This document shows positions 25,695 to 37,500 of a stretch of 64,000 bases of DNA, piece after piece (position 1 is the stretch's first letter; every line of letters starts with the position of its first letter). Location: contig NC_092565.1 in NCBI RefSeq assembly GCF_037975245.1, forward strand, positions 14,167,499 to 14,231,498, read 5' to 3'. A program made the translations under genes and the position numbers. The notes below the pieces were generated by a model. That model had not been told where the DNA came from. It made no database searches and saw only the letters and a program-made list of their open reading frames with translations. Source of the DNA: Apostichopus japonicus (Eukaryota; Echinodermata; Holothuroidea; Aspidochirotida; Stichopodidae).

Positions 25695-28600
25695 TTATTC
25701 ATTCATATCTTGAGAAAAAATTGATTTTAATGTGAAAAGTCAATTTACTTGTACATGCCAAATTTATGTTTACAAGTAGTAGCATAGATTCTAGCTATGT
25801 CCATCTGAATATTTGCCTTCTTTTTTTCCTTCTTTTTTCCCCATTTAAATTAGACTATATCTTGACAAGTAGGCTAAAAGTGAAAGTGAGGAAAATTATC
25901 TTCAAGATGTATAGATTGCATTTTGATATTTTATTCAGTAATTGGCAGTGACATGTAGCTCTTGTGGGAACTAGCCAGGCTCACAAGAGGTGAATCTTGC
26001 ATTAGGATCTAACCAGCAAAACATTTATGTGGTATTGAAAAGATCGTTAGAACCAATCGGTTAACATTGTAGTGTTTTTCCATTGTCATCAATCAAATTG
26101 GCTGGACTACCATAAATCTAATCTGGTCAATTGCTCTAATGAAGTCGCCTAAAGCTACAAATTATGTTCTGGCTGTAATACATGTACAAGGAAAAAAGAT
26201 TTCACACTCAGGGGTGTATGTAATATTAGTGGACGTTTCCACAACTAGTGGACGTTTCCACACATTTATAGAAATGTATTACAAATTAGAACACAACTGT
26301 TTGAGGGAAAGATAAAAAACCATATGATGCTAAATAAGTGACCATATCATTGTTGGCTGAAACTCTAAAGAGCTTAATATTTATCACTATTGTTTAAGAG
26401 AAATAGATGTCTATGTTAAAAAAAGAATGTCTAGAAGAGTATGACAAAGTTTAACTTTTGCTGTTTTCTTTTTTTCAGATGAAAGCAAAAATCGATATCG
26501 TTTTCTCATTTGGTTGCATTATGATGACTCCTTGGAATAGGAGTCTGAATGTGGCATTATAGAGTCTGTAATTACTGTAATATGTTATTGTGTGTTTAGG
26601 GATTAGTACATCTCCATATAGTTGTTTCTGATTGTTGTCAGCACTGGTTCACACTGTAGATATGAACTACCCTCCTTTGTACCTTTCAGTGGCAGAGGTT
26701 CCAGTTTGCCTGCTGAAGTGATATTTGCAATATTTTGTCTTTCTTGTATTGTATGAATTTATCGCACCCCCAGCTCATCTCCCCTCCCCATCACCCCCCC
26801 CCCCCCACAGACACCTTTGTAATTAAGGGTAATTTCTAATCATGTTCATTGACCATCATTCACTGGTAATTTAGTTTGTTACCACAATATAATCACCTTT
26901 AATCTTGTAATTTTTTTGTCTCCAAATCTTAAAGATTCTTATCAAAGTAGGACTTTATTCTCAAAGTTAAATCTTCATGCACTACAGGCCATTATAAAAA
27001 ATATCACCATAGGTTTCATGTCTATAATACTTATAGTTTTCTAGAAATAATCACTTAAACATCAGGGACTCATCAATCAAAGTGCATGTACTGTATTATG
27101 TAATCTACCACACGCACACACACCATTATGCCAGTTCCTTAAAAGACTTTTCTAGCTTCCAGTAACATCTGGACGATCCAATACAATTTATCCAAGGCTG
27201 ATGGAGTCTGATTTCTTGCTTCAGTGTTATGCTGCAGATGAGGAGGAGAAGTTTGTTTCTCCTTCTTAGTAGATGTGTTTTTGGAGGAAAAAACACCAAA
27301 TCTTATGTTGGACTTAGGAGCTGACAGAATGAATGGCTTCGACTAAGAGGAGCACTCTAGATGTGTATTAAAGTTAATTTGTTGGAAACTGGAAAATATG
27401 TATATAAAGACAGTACCAACATCAAAAATGTTTTTTGGGTATTTTGGTAGGTTGTTCATAATCATTTCTTTAAGGGATAATAGCTCAATGCCAAAAGGTT
27501 GAAGACATATTTGGTTAGACCAGTGAGCAGTATGCAGGAAAACTTGGCAGACTGTTTAATGTTGAGCTGTCTTACTGTTTATGCAGTACCAGATCTGAAT
27601 GACTTTATAAAACCACCACTTGGGTAGTAAAAGACAGCATTTCCTCTAAAAAAATATATATATTCAGGGACCTTTGACATTTTTTTGGTTACCTCACTGT
27701 TTTGGTTTAGTGTAGGAAATTAGATTTTGAGGTTATTTGTAGTGTAGTCTTTGCGATAGTTACACACAATATGCAAAGCAAGCATGCTATAAAGCTTGTT
27801 GCATTTATTTGTATTCTGAAAGATGCCAATTCTCAGCCTGCTATAATTCCACATTTTCTTACTTTTTATTTTGTGTTTCTCTACCATAAGTAGCTCTTGG
27901 AATGTCAAATACTGCAATGTCAACATTATATAACTAAAAGAAATATACTCATAAAATATACTTGTATTTTCAACTTATCACCGTCACTTGTTGTGACTGT
28001 TGGTCACAAAAGCCTGTGAAGCAGGTGAGTATTGATACATTTCTGTCAAAAGTGGCAGTTGAGTCAAAAGTTGACATTTCTGTCAAAAGAGGCAGCTTTA
28101 TACTGTAGCAGCACTTTGTCTTGCCTTTGTTCAATTTTTGGAAACATTTCTTGATAATAATATAATAAGTCAGAATCAGTTTATTTGCTTGACTAATAAT
28201 TAAAAAAAGTCCACATTAAGAAAAACTGTAAACTTCTGATGCCGTTTGTTTGCAAGTGACACTTTTACTTAACCCTGTTGGAATTTTAATCATGAGGCGA
28301 GATCGGCCATGGATCATTGTATACAAAATTGCAACTAAAGACTTATCTCTCCCCCCCGGCCCATCCTCACCACCCCATAGTAGAGTACTCCTGCATCCCT
28401 AAGGGGGGGGGGGGTCTTATGCATTAAAATATGTATCTTCTATGCTACATATGAACAGTGTTTAATTTAATCAGTATCAAAAGGAGACACTTATATCGCC
28501 TGAATATGTATGGGACACAAATCTATGCACTTAATTAGCAAAGAGTGTAATTTTGATTGTTTAATAACATTTTAATTATGTAAATTAATTATGTTAAATT

Positions 28601-28811
28601 TGTTAAATTTTTTGTTTGAAACCATGGTCTTGTTTACATGCATATGGCTGAGTGCTTTTCTGGGCAGGTTATTAATATTGCAATTTCTTGATGATAAGTA
28701 AACTCTTTATTATGCAGTATTTTCCATGAAAGTCCAACATCTAAACTGCCTATTTTCTTCTGCACAAAATTGACAGTGGAAAAGGTATACTGTAATGCAA
28801 AATGCAATAAA
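25695..28811 (+). other. RNF145 3' UTR / downstream region
   Basis: AT-rich, no open coding frame. ATTAAA occurs near 27368 and AATAAA at 28806-28811, both usable poly(A) signals, so the true 3' end cannot be fixed. Contains a tandem pair of AGTGGACGTTTCCACA near 26229-26260, a C13 run near 26796 and a G12 run near 28403. Confidence 0.4.
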
Positions 28812-28970
28812 TCTTCTTTGTGATATCAAATTTGTAATCATCGCCATTTTAAATAAGCGTTTCTAATAATATTTTCGTTTATAGTATTAAAGCTATATGA
28901 GAAAAAAAACTCAAATAAAAAAAACATGCAAAATGAATGCAAGAATGAGGATGAAATAATAATTTGTGTC

Positions 28971-29087
28971 AAAGTAAGTTGGCCTGACGTTTCGATCCTA
29001 GCAGGATCTTGTTCAGATCCTAACAGGATCTTCTTTAGCCTCTGAAGAAGATCCTGCTAGGATCGAAACGTCAAGCCAACTTACTTT
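28971..29087. repeat. Inverted repeat with 40-bp arms and a hammerhead-like core
   Basis: The left arm (28971-29010) and right arm (29048-29087) are reverse complements at 39 of 40 positions around a 37-bp spacer. On the plus strand the right part reads CTGAAGA (29042-29048), a 6-bp stem GATCCT/AGGATC around loop GCT, then GAAAC and GTC (29065-29072). This fits the hammerhead order CUGANGA, stem II, GAAA, very short stem III, NUH, but stem I pairing is poor. The same phrase on the minus strand of the left arm has CTGAACA, which breaks the core. It lies just downstream of an A-rich patch (28903-28925). Confidence 0.7.
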
Positions 29088-31515
29088 TACACATTCTCTT
29101 ACACAGGCTCTCTAGTGGATAAGCAGTTTGTTAACAGTTTTATTTTATTTTGAAATAATATTTCAACAGTATCAGTTTTTTTCCCCGATATATATTGCCA
29201 TTATTTTTTGTTATTCTTGTGCAAGTTTTGAAATATTATATCAAATGAAGGACCTTAATTAGATCTTATATTTAATATTAAAAGCTATCTTTACTTAAAC
29301 CCAAAAAACATTCCTATTTTGAACTTTTTCCCTTTTTGTTGGACAATTTTTTACAAGAGTTTTTCTATGATGTTTTATAGCCATTCCATTATTATCCTTG
29401 GTCCACAAATTAACGCTTTAATTTTATGATTGACATCTTTTATGATTTTCATGAAGACTGATAAAACCCATTAGGGTAACCTCGACTCCTGTTATTCCTA
29501 CTACTACTGAATGAATCTCTTATGTCGTTATCATTCTGAAAATTTGATTTCCAGAAAAATTAAATTGAATTTCAGCCAAGAGATTAACAGGTCATTGAAA
29601 TGCCCACTTTTCTTTATTGTTTCTATATAGGGAAAATCGTTTTACTTAAAGTATACTTTCTACATGATTTTGCCAATGTTTATGTTTTGCTATAAATTGA
29701 TAAAGCTATTTATTATTTATCTTTGTGTGCCATTATAAATGCATTATTTTTTTTTCTCAATTGTGTATATTTCATATGATGCTGGTGTGCAATTCCCATA
29801 TCTATTGTACTTCAAGGGAGTGCATAAACTTATTTTTCTTCAGAAATTAAAAGAAAGGTTCCCTTGCTAATTGTTATGAAATCAATTTGCTATTAATTTG
29901 AAAGAGAATCAGAAGTAAACTTATGTAAATATCCTAGGCCCACTGTCCGTATGCTATGGGGTACGACCCACAAGTGGGTAGCAAATGGTTTTCAGTGGGT
30001 TGCAGGATTGTACCAGATGTCAGTGTTTTGGAGCAGGCTGAATTCCAAAGTCTAAGCTAGCTTTCGTGCCTTCTGAGAGTCAATTCTGACAGTCAATTCT
30101 GAGCCATGAGGGGGGGGGGGGTCTTGTGGGTTGTAGCTCAGCCCTAATGGGTCTGAGAGTTTGCTGTCCTATAAAGGCTATGAAAGTTATGCATGTCTAC
30201 AAGAGGTTTCTGTGTGCACAAGAAAGTATATGTCATAATAAATGAGACACAAAAATGACAAAACAGTAAGGTTTTCTTTATATTGTTTCGTTTAATCTCC
30301 TGAGTTTACGTAGTGTTTTTCAGAATAATTAACCCTGTAGCCTTACATGCCTTTATCAGTCAGTCATTCCATATGGTCACATACGGTCTCAAACCACACC
30401 TCTCATCCACATATCAAAACACCCCAGCCACCCCCCTCTCTCTATCAAAAAGAAGATCTAACAGCTAGCCAACCACTCTGAGTGTCGGTTATACTATTTT
30501 TGTTTTAAGTTTGCATTCTGCAATTTTTTGCCCTCCCTTACAGTAAACAGAACTCAAATTATTTTAACCATTACCACACAGTAAATGCACTGCATTAGAA
30601 ATGCCATAGCACCAACACTATTATGTATACCTTTTTAGATGAATTTTTCAGTAGGGTTTATATTACTTTGCTTGTCTTGAGCTCAATATCCAGTTAAGGA
30701 GAAGACACTTTGTTGTTTTCCCGAATAGACATGCAACCAAAGAATTAAATTTTAATGATGCCTCTAGGGGATTAATTTAGCGAGGTCAATTTTAAGATGA
30801 AGATGCTTTTAATCCATTAGGGATTCTATTCTCTAGTGTCACAAAATCTGCGAGCTGTACTTTTTCCAAATTTGACATGCCTGGAATACATCTACCTCTG
30901 TATCCACTTTCCTGATCATAAAATTTGTGTTTTTGTTTTTATGGTAATTCAAAGTAAAGATGCATACTTCTGTGATGTTAGCATTGTAAATACTGCACTG
31001 ACAAGTAAAATTATTTTCTAATTTTTTCTGACAGTTTTTAACCTGCTCTATTATTAATGAGGGGTACGTTAAAGTCATACGTAAGGCTGGAAATTCAGAT
31101 ACTGACACAGAAGGAAGTAAAACTATGGGATTTATATATAGTCTTCCTTCGCTTTTCTGAGGAAACCACATCAGTTTTGGTATTAGTATACAACAGATGC
31201 CACTACCAATAGCAAATTAACTAACAGCTTGAGTAGATTGGATATTTAACTGTCAAGGAACTGCAAGTATTTCTGAAGAATCTTACCATGCTACACATGA
31301 CATGTATCATCCACATGTCCCTGGATTTCCTGATAAAAGATATGGTCACGCTCTTTTACAGTAGGAGAAAATATTCCTCATATCACCTGGAAAATGTTTT
31401 TATCTTTTTTGTTTACTAGTGATAAATGCAAAAATCAATTCATGTTCCTGATATTTACAAGGATTTTTTCTGAGTGAAGTTTGAGGTATCATCACCAGCA
31501 AACCAAAAAAACACA
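29088..31515. other. Intergenic region between convergent RNF145 and GLRX3
   Basis: No gene recognised. It contains the shared 3' flanks of the two convergent genes and a G12 run near 30110. TTTAAT (ATTAAA on the minus strand) occurs near 30750 and 30808 as a possible GLRX3 poly(A) signal. Confidence 0.4.
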
Positions 31516-31560
31516 TCAGTCCGATATCATATTCATCAGCTCTCCAGACTCTTGTAGTTC
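31516..31560 (-). CDS. GLRX3: GLRX3 exon 9 (terminal exon)
   Basis: Encodes [14 protein letters not shown] and a TGA stop at 31518-31516. Acceptor TCCTCAG. Recognised from the family C-terminus, which begins EL and holds GELL/GELM near the end. It is too short to stand out as an open frame. Confidence 0.9.
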   Translation of the reverse strand, partial: ELQESGELMNMISD

Positions 31561-34500
31561 CTGAGGAGACAAAAAAAAAGGAAAAAGTGAAATGAGAGTT
31601 TGCTAAAAGATGTCTGCCCTCCTTCCACCCCTACCCTTCACACTGAAAAAAAAAATATTGAAAACTCTTCTTCAATCTGGAAATGTCCTACAAGAGATAT
31701 TGTTGCATTTTCGGCAACAACTCACGGATCTTATTTCTCAAAACAAATTTCCTTCACTTCTTTGATGCCATACTTTGCCATTCTCGGAGAATGTACAGCA
31801 TAGAAAAGTTGACAGCTAAATCCGACGAGAATAATCCAATTATCTCCGCTACCGCTGAAACTGTACTAATCCAACTCACTTTTCTTTACCTTATATGAGA
31901 ATCCTTGAAAGGCGATGTGAAATTCTCTCGGAAAACTTGGAACCAATCAAGTCAAGCATGTGTTTATGGCTCCCTTGTTTACATCGAGGGACTAGTCAAC
32001 TTTACTACTTTCAAACAAGATGTCATCATGATGGAATAAGTATAAATAAACTCATTTGCAGCTGTGTTGACATTTTCAAGACAGTGGTTTCACGATGTTA
32101 CATCAAAAGTTGTGTTGATTGATCTTATTGCCAGTTGCAGACATGAAAGTTTGTCCTTGTTCATAATATGCATGTCGCAATATACATATCACAATGTGCA
32201 TGCCATAATGTGCATGTCATAATGTACAAGTCATAATACAGATATTACAAATTAATGTGCATGTCATCATATACAAGTCATAATATAGATATTATAATAT
32301 GCATGCCATAATGTGCATGTCATAATGTACAAGTCATAATATAAATATCATAAATACCTACCATGTTGTAGGATTTTAGCATTTAAGACCTGCTCATAAG
32401 ACTATGGTATATCATGGTACTTTCCACATAGTACAGTAACTCTGGTGAAATGATCTATGCAACAATAAAAGGTTTCTTTACTTGCCACAGCAGGAACAAT
32501 CAGGTGGTAATTATTCTCAGCTGAGATGTTTTTCCCGTACATTACTCTAGATATCTATCCTCTCCCCTTGCCTACCCTTCTCCAAACCCTCTGCTACCCC
32601 TCCCCGACCCCCTCCTCTCTCTTCCTTGCTAAGCATTGCACTCAGTGGCGGCGGAACCGGGGGGGCTTGGGGGGCTCAGCCCCCCCAATGAAAAAGTTGA
32701 GGGGGCAAATGCATGATAAGCCCCCCCAATATTTACCAAGGCTCCGAAACGTGCATCTGCCCATTTTTTCAATGCATACTTGTCGATCTGTCCGATGCAC
32801 ACGTATACTTTATAGGTGTAGTAATTTCAGTAAATGCTGGGGAGATTCTCGGCCCGTCCCCTGGCTATAGATCACATTGTCACCCCAACCGCGTCTTCAC
32901 GCCCCGTGAAAAGTGGAAGCAGTGAGTGTAAGTACCGGTAAGCGCAACACAACTTCGTCTTAGGCCAATGACTTGCCTCATTTCAGCCAGTTCTCCAACA
33001 TCCCCTGAAGGATATATCCTTCTAATGGTAGCACATTTCCCATGGATATATCCTATAGGGACATTTCCTTCTAATTGGAGATGTATCTTACGTAGGGTTT
33101 ATCCTTCTAAAGTGCCTTTAGTGTGATAGCAAAAACACAATAACACCTGTACTGTATAGGGTACATGCATTCGTGACAGTGCTTGGTTCATAGAAATTTG
33201 TTGGCAACTGCACATGGTTTTGGAATTACCCATTTGTCGACATTAAGAAATGCTTTCTGTTTTTTCTTATGACATTTATTTAATTATTGCATTTAATTGC
33301 AAGTAGTAATTTACTACACTCATAAATGTCTTTGCAAGTACACTACGAGTAATAGCTACTCTCTTAAAACACAACCGAATATACAAATTACAATGTTTTT
33401 ACAGATTTTTATGTGCAATCTGAGAAATTGCAGGCTTGAGACCCATATTTTAGGGCTAGGTATTCGCAGCATAAAATACTCGGGAAGTGCCGTTTCCGGC
33501 CATCTGGGCGTTTGAAAAACCCAAAATTTTCTTGCATGCTCCGCGCCAACCGATGGTGGCGCTCCGCTTAGATAGTCTCCACACATTAGCCCCACCAATA
33601 ATTTTCCCATTCCGCCGCGCCTGATTGCACTGACCTTGACAATGTCTAGTCCACCAATCAACTCTCCTTTAGCATATAGCTGGGGAAATGTCGGCCAATT
33701 TGAGAACTTCTTCAGACCCTGTCGAACGTCGTTGTCCTCCAGAATATCAAAGGAGTTGTATTTGATGCTGCAAACATAAAAAAACTTATTAATGACATAA
33801 AACATGACAGTTCCATGCTTTGAATAACAGTATAATAACAATAAATGTGTGAGATAACCTCATAAATATAAGGCTCTATTGTCTTCTTTACACACAAGCA
33901 ATTCTCATTAACAAAACTTGATGCAAATATTTTTCAACTATATAATCACGTTGCTCACTAACAATCTTCAACTGTTGAAAAAGCATAATTTAATAATTTC
34001 ATCACTTTTTGAACTCTCATATGTTAAAAATTGCAAAGAGGCAACTTTTCAGGAAAAATTAACTCTGATCAGATATCTTGAGAGACTATACTTGATTAAC
34101 ACAAGCAGCTGGTATGGTTCAGTTAGTCAATGATGCACAATAAAATGATCAAATGCCATAATACTCCTGTCAGTAAGTTAGCGAAATTGAGTGACAAAAT
34201 ATCTTGTGAGGAAGGCAAACTTAGAGGACGTTAAAGTAGCTATCTGGAGTTGGGCTGATGTCCACTCATAGAAAGCTCATGATTGACGAAAACAAATGTA
34301 TTATCCTGCTTTTGTTTACTTAAAGACAGGTTACGAGTCAGCAATCAATGAATTTGTATTTTCCTCAACATTTCGTAATCCAAACAGATTTTCCATTGTT
34401 TTATTAAACACACTATGAAAGCAAAGGAAAATGTTTCAAACTTTTTGAAATTGAGTGATCAAGCTGATGAACTGCATTGTTTTAGTATAAAGAAGCATAG

Positions 34501-37500
34501 AAAAGCAAAGTTTAAAAGTCAGGACTAAAAAGCTGAGCATTTATAATTAAGAGGAGAAAATATGATAATATATTGCACTCAGAGAATGAAATATGGCACC
34601 AAAGAACAATAAAATAACACTTTACCCTGCATCCTCCAAAATGCCACAAATTGTTCTACTGAACCCACATTTTGGTTCATCTGGTGAGCCTTTCATGAAC
34701 AACATAACTGGAGCTGTGTTTATTAAAGTCTTCAACCTGCATTAAAAGAGAGAGGGAGCAAAAAAATGTTTCGAATGAAGATGAGTGACCATCATATCCT
34801 AAGCTTCAAATATAAATGATAATGTTTTATGCTAATCGAAGAGCTTGATGACAGCTTTTACTCATAGAAAATAAGAAAAGACAAACCGCTCATCAAGGGA
34901 CTGTTTCTTAGGAAGGGTGCCCTCAATTTCATCTGCTTCATTCATCTCCTTCACGATGTCCAAGCCTCCCAACAATTCTCCATCGTGATACAACTGTGGA
35001 AATGTCGGCCAATCAGAATACTTCTTCAGACCTGAGGATGACAAAGAAGAAGAATTGTCAATAATTAGGTCAAGAGAGGAGTATTTAACCTTGATTTAGA
35101 CAGTTTTAATATATGATCAACAGTATTCCTATGTTTTTAATCATATAGAATCTAATATATATATATACAACAGAAAAAGTTTTCATTATTTTATTTGGGG
35201 ATGCGGGGGGGGGGGGGGGCAAGATATGTTGCTAGAAATATTTAATAATCAACTAGCAGTGTCCAAGCAATGCCACTGTTCACTCTCAATATGAAATGTG
35301 TATTAAAAATAAAAATAACAAATTAACCTTGGGGAAAAGGAGAGAAAACGACTTTAAGAACATCACACATTGATAGTATTCCAATCACTTACCCAACTCC
35401 CACCCCCCCCCCCCTTGCCCGCCCCAACACACAGCTTGATTCATTATGTAAAATTCCTCCCAAACATACCTGAAATTTCTTAAATTACAGTGGAAGTATA
35501 TCTATCACATATGGTAGCCATGACGTTTACTTATTGTTTTCCTTTTACAAAAACCTAAAGAGGGCTCAACACAGAGACAGTTACTTTACTAGTGGTGATG
35601 AAATTTACCAGTTTGTGTTCATATTTGTACCTCACAGTTTTCAATAGACAATGACAATCAATATGCATGTTTTCTACATATGATTATTTGTAAATCTCTG
35701 TATATAGAAAGAATGCTATTTACTTTACCTTGCCTAACCTCATTGTCCTCCAAGATATCGAAGGTTGCATAATCAATGTTCTTGCTGTTCAAAATTTCCA
35801 CAATTTGTTTACTGAAGCCACATTTTGGTTCTTGTGGAGACCCTTTCATGAACAGCATACAGGACGATGCACTAATTAACTTTTTCAATCTTGTGTTGAT
35901 ATCCTGAAAATGTAAAAGTAAGTTACCTTTCTTAATGTCTTGGCTTTACTAGATCTGTAAATATTTATGTACATTCTACAGATTGAATCCACAAATACCA
36001 ATAGTTTCCATAGCAACCTCTCATGTTAGAGACCCTTAGACGATTATAATGTACAGGTACTGGTCCTGCATAATTTCTAACAGAAGAGAACTGAAGAAGA
36101 GAAAACCAGCTTCTTGATAATATTTGTAATAGTATTTAAATAATTTACACAAAGCCATCTTACAACCTCTAGTGAAAAAGCCTTTTGATTCCTCAAATTT
36201 AATGCATTTTCAACGCAACTATGGACAGTAAAGCTATCGCTTACATTTCATAGAGTAACATTTGCTACTAAATCATCCAATCTCCTCAGTTTACCACACA
36301 GGATGCTTGCCAAGTTGATCCTTTCGAATGTAATTTATAGTTTGAAAAGTTAATCGATATCTCTTTATCTTAAGTTGTATGGCAAAGGTTTGAAAGGAGA
36401 GATTATTAGAACAGTTTGGGGGACTGAGCAAAAACAGCTTTGTTGATGTAAGAAGCAGCCTAATGTTGTCTAATTAGCTAATCTTCTTAAGTGGTATGTT
36501 ATGTAATTTAATCTACCAACAACTGTACAACAATGCTAAGATACTTGAAGTGGATACTTTACCTCCTTGTGAGGCGTCTGACTAACTGGCATGGGGGGCG
36601 GGCTCGCATTCATGTCAGCATGGTGGCGTACTTTCTTTGTTAGTTCTGGTACTTTCACACCATCGAGTCTGTCTATCACTTGTTTATTCTGTATGAGAAA
36701 GTAACATTTTGACACTTTAATTAATTGCATACATTTTTTTTAAACCCAAACTAGTTTGTGCATCTATAGTAGTATAGATACAGCCAAACGTTCAACCATC
36801 CATATCAATTTCACTTACTTATGTATAATTTGGCAATTTTAAGGCTCATGTAAATGAAAGTGTAATGATTGAAAGCAATTTAAGTAAACAATTCAATTCT
36901 ATTTGAAGTTAACTTCAACCCCACTTTCAAAGGGCCAGATTTCTCTCTTCTCATCACATGGTATATAATCTACTTACTATATTGTGCTCTTTTCTACCAA
37001 AACAGTTCTTTAATAGGTGCTAGTTTTTAGTCATCTGGTTATAATGCTGCTGTACCGACCACAAAGTGGCAGAAATTTTCTGGAACAGAACATTAATATT
37101 ACCTTGATAAAGATAAAGGTTGGAACAGCAGTGATCTCATATCTGAGAGAAATTTCAGGAACAGACTCTGCCTCCACCTAAAAAAGATAAAGAAGAGGGA
37201 AACAAATTTTTAAAATTTTTTATAAAAGCTAGAGTGAACAATAGCCCATGAAGATTGACATATTAGTCAAGAGCTAATATAGGCTGTGAGGCACCATAAA
37301 ATAAATCAACATGGGCCAATCAGTGGTTCACAGCAGCTTAGGAACTACTGACGGGTGGGGGGTTGCTGGCCCCCTCACCCCAGAAGCACACCTAAGCGGT
37401 GCGGTGGGAGGTGTGCACTATACATGACCTAAACTGAAAGCATCAAGAGATTCAGAACAGTTCGGGCATCCAGATGGCAGATGAACACCTCTCGGTCAAG

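Noticed and set aside
33356-33841. 161-codon minus-strand frame treated as one exon
   Set aside because: Only 33767-33635 is GLRX3 exon 8; the rest reads through the GTCAGT donor into the intron and the hAT-like element.
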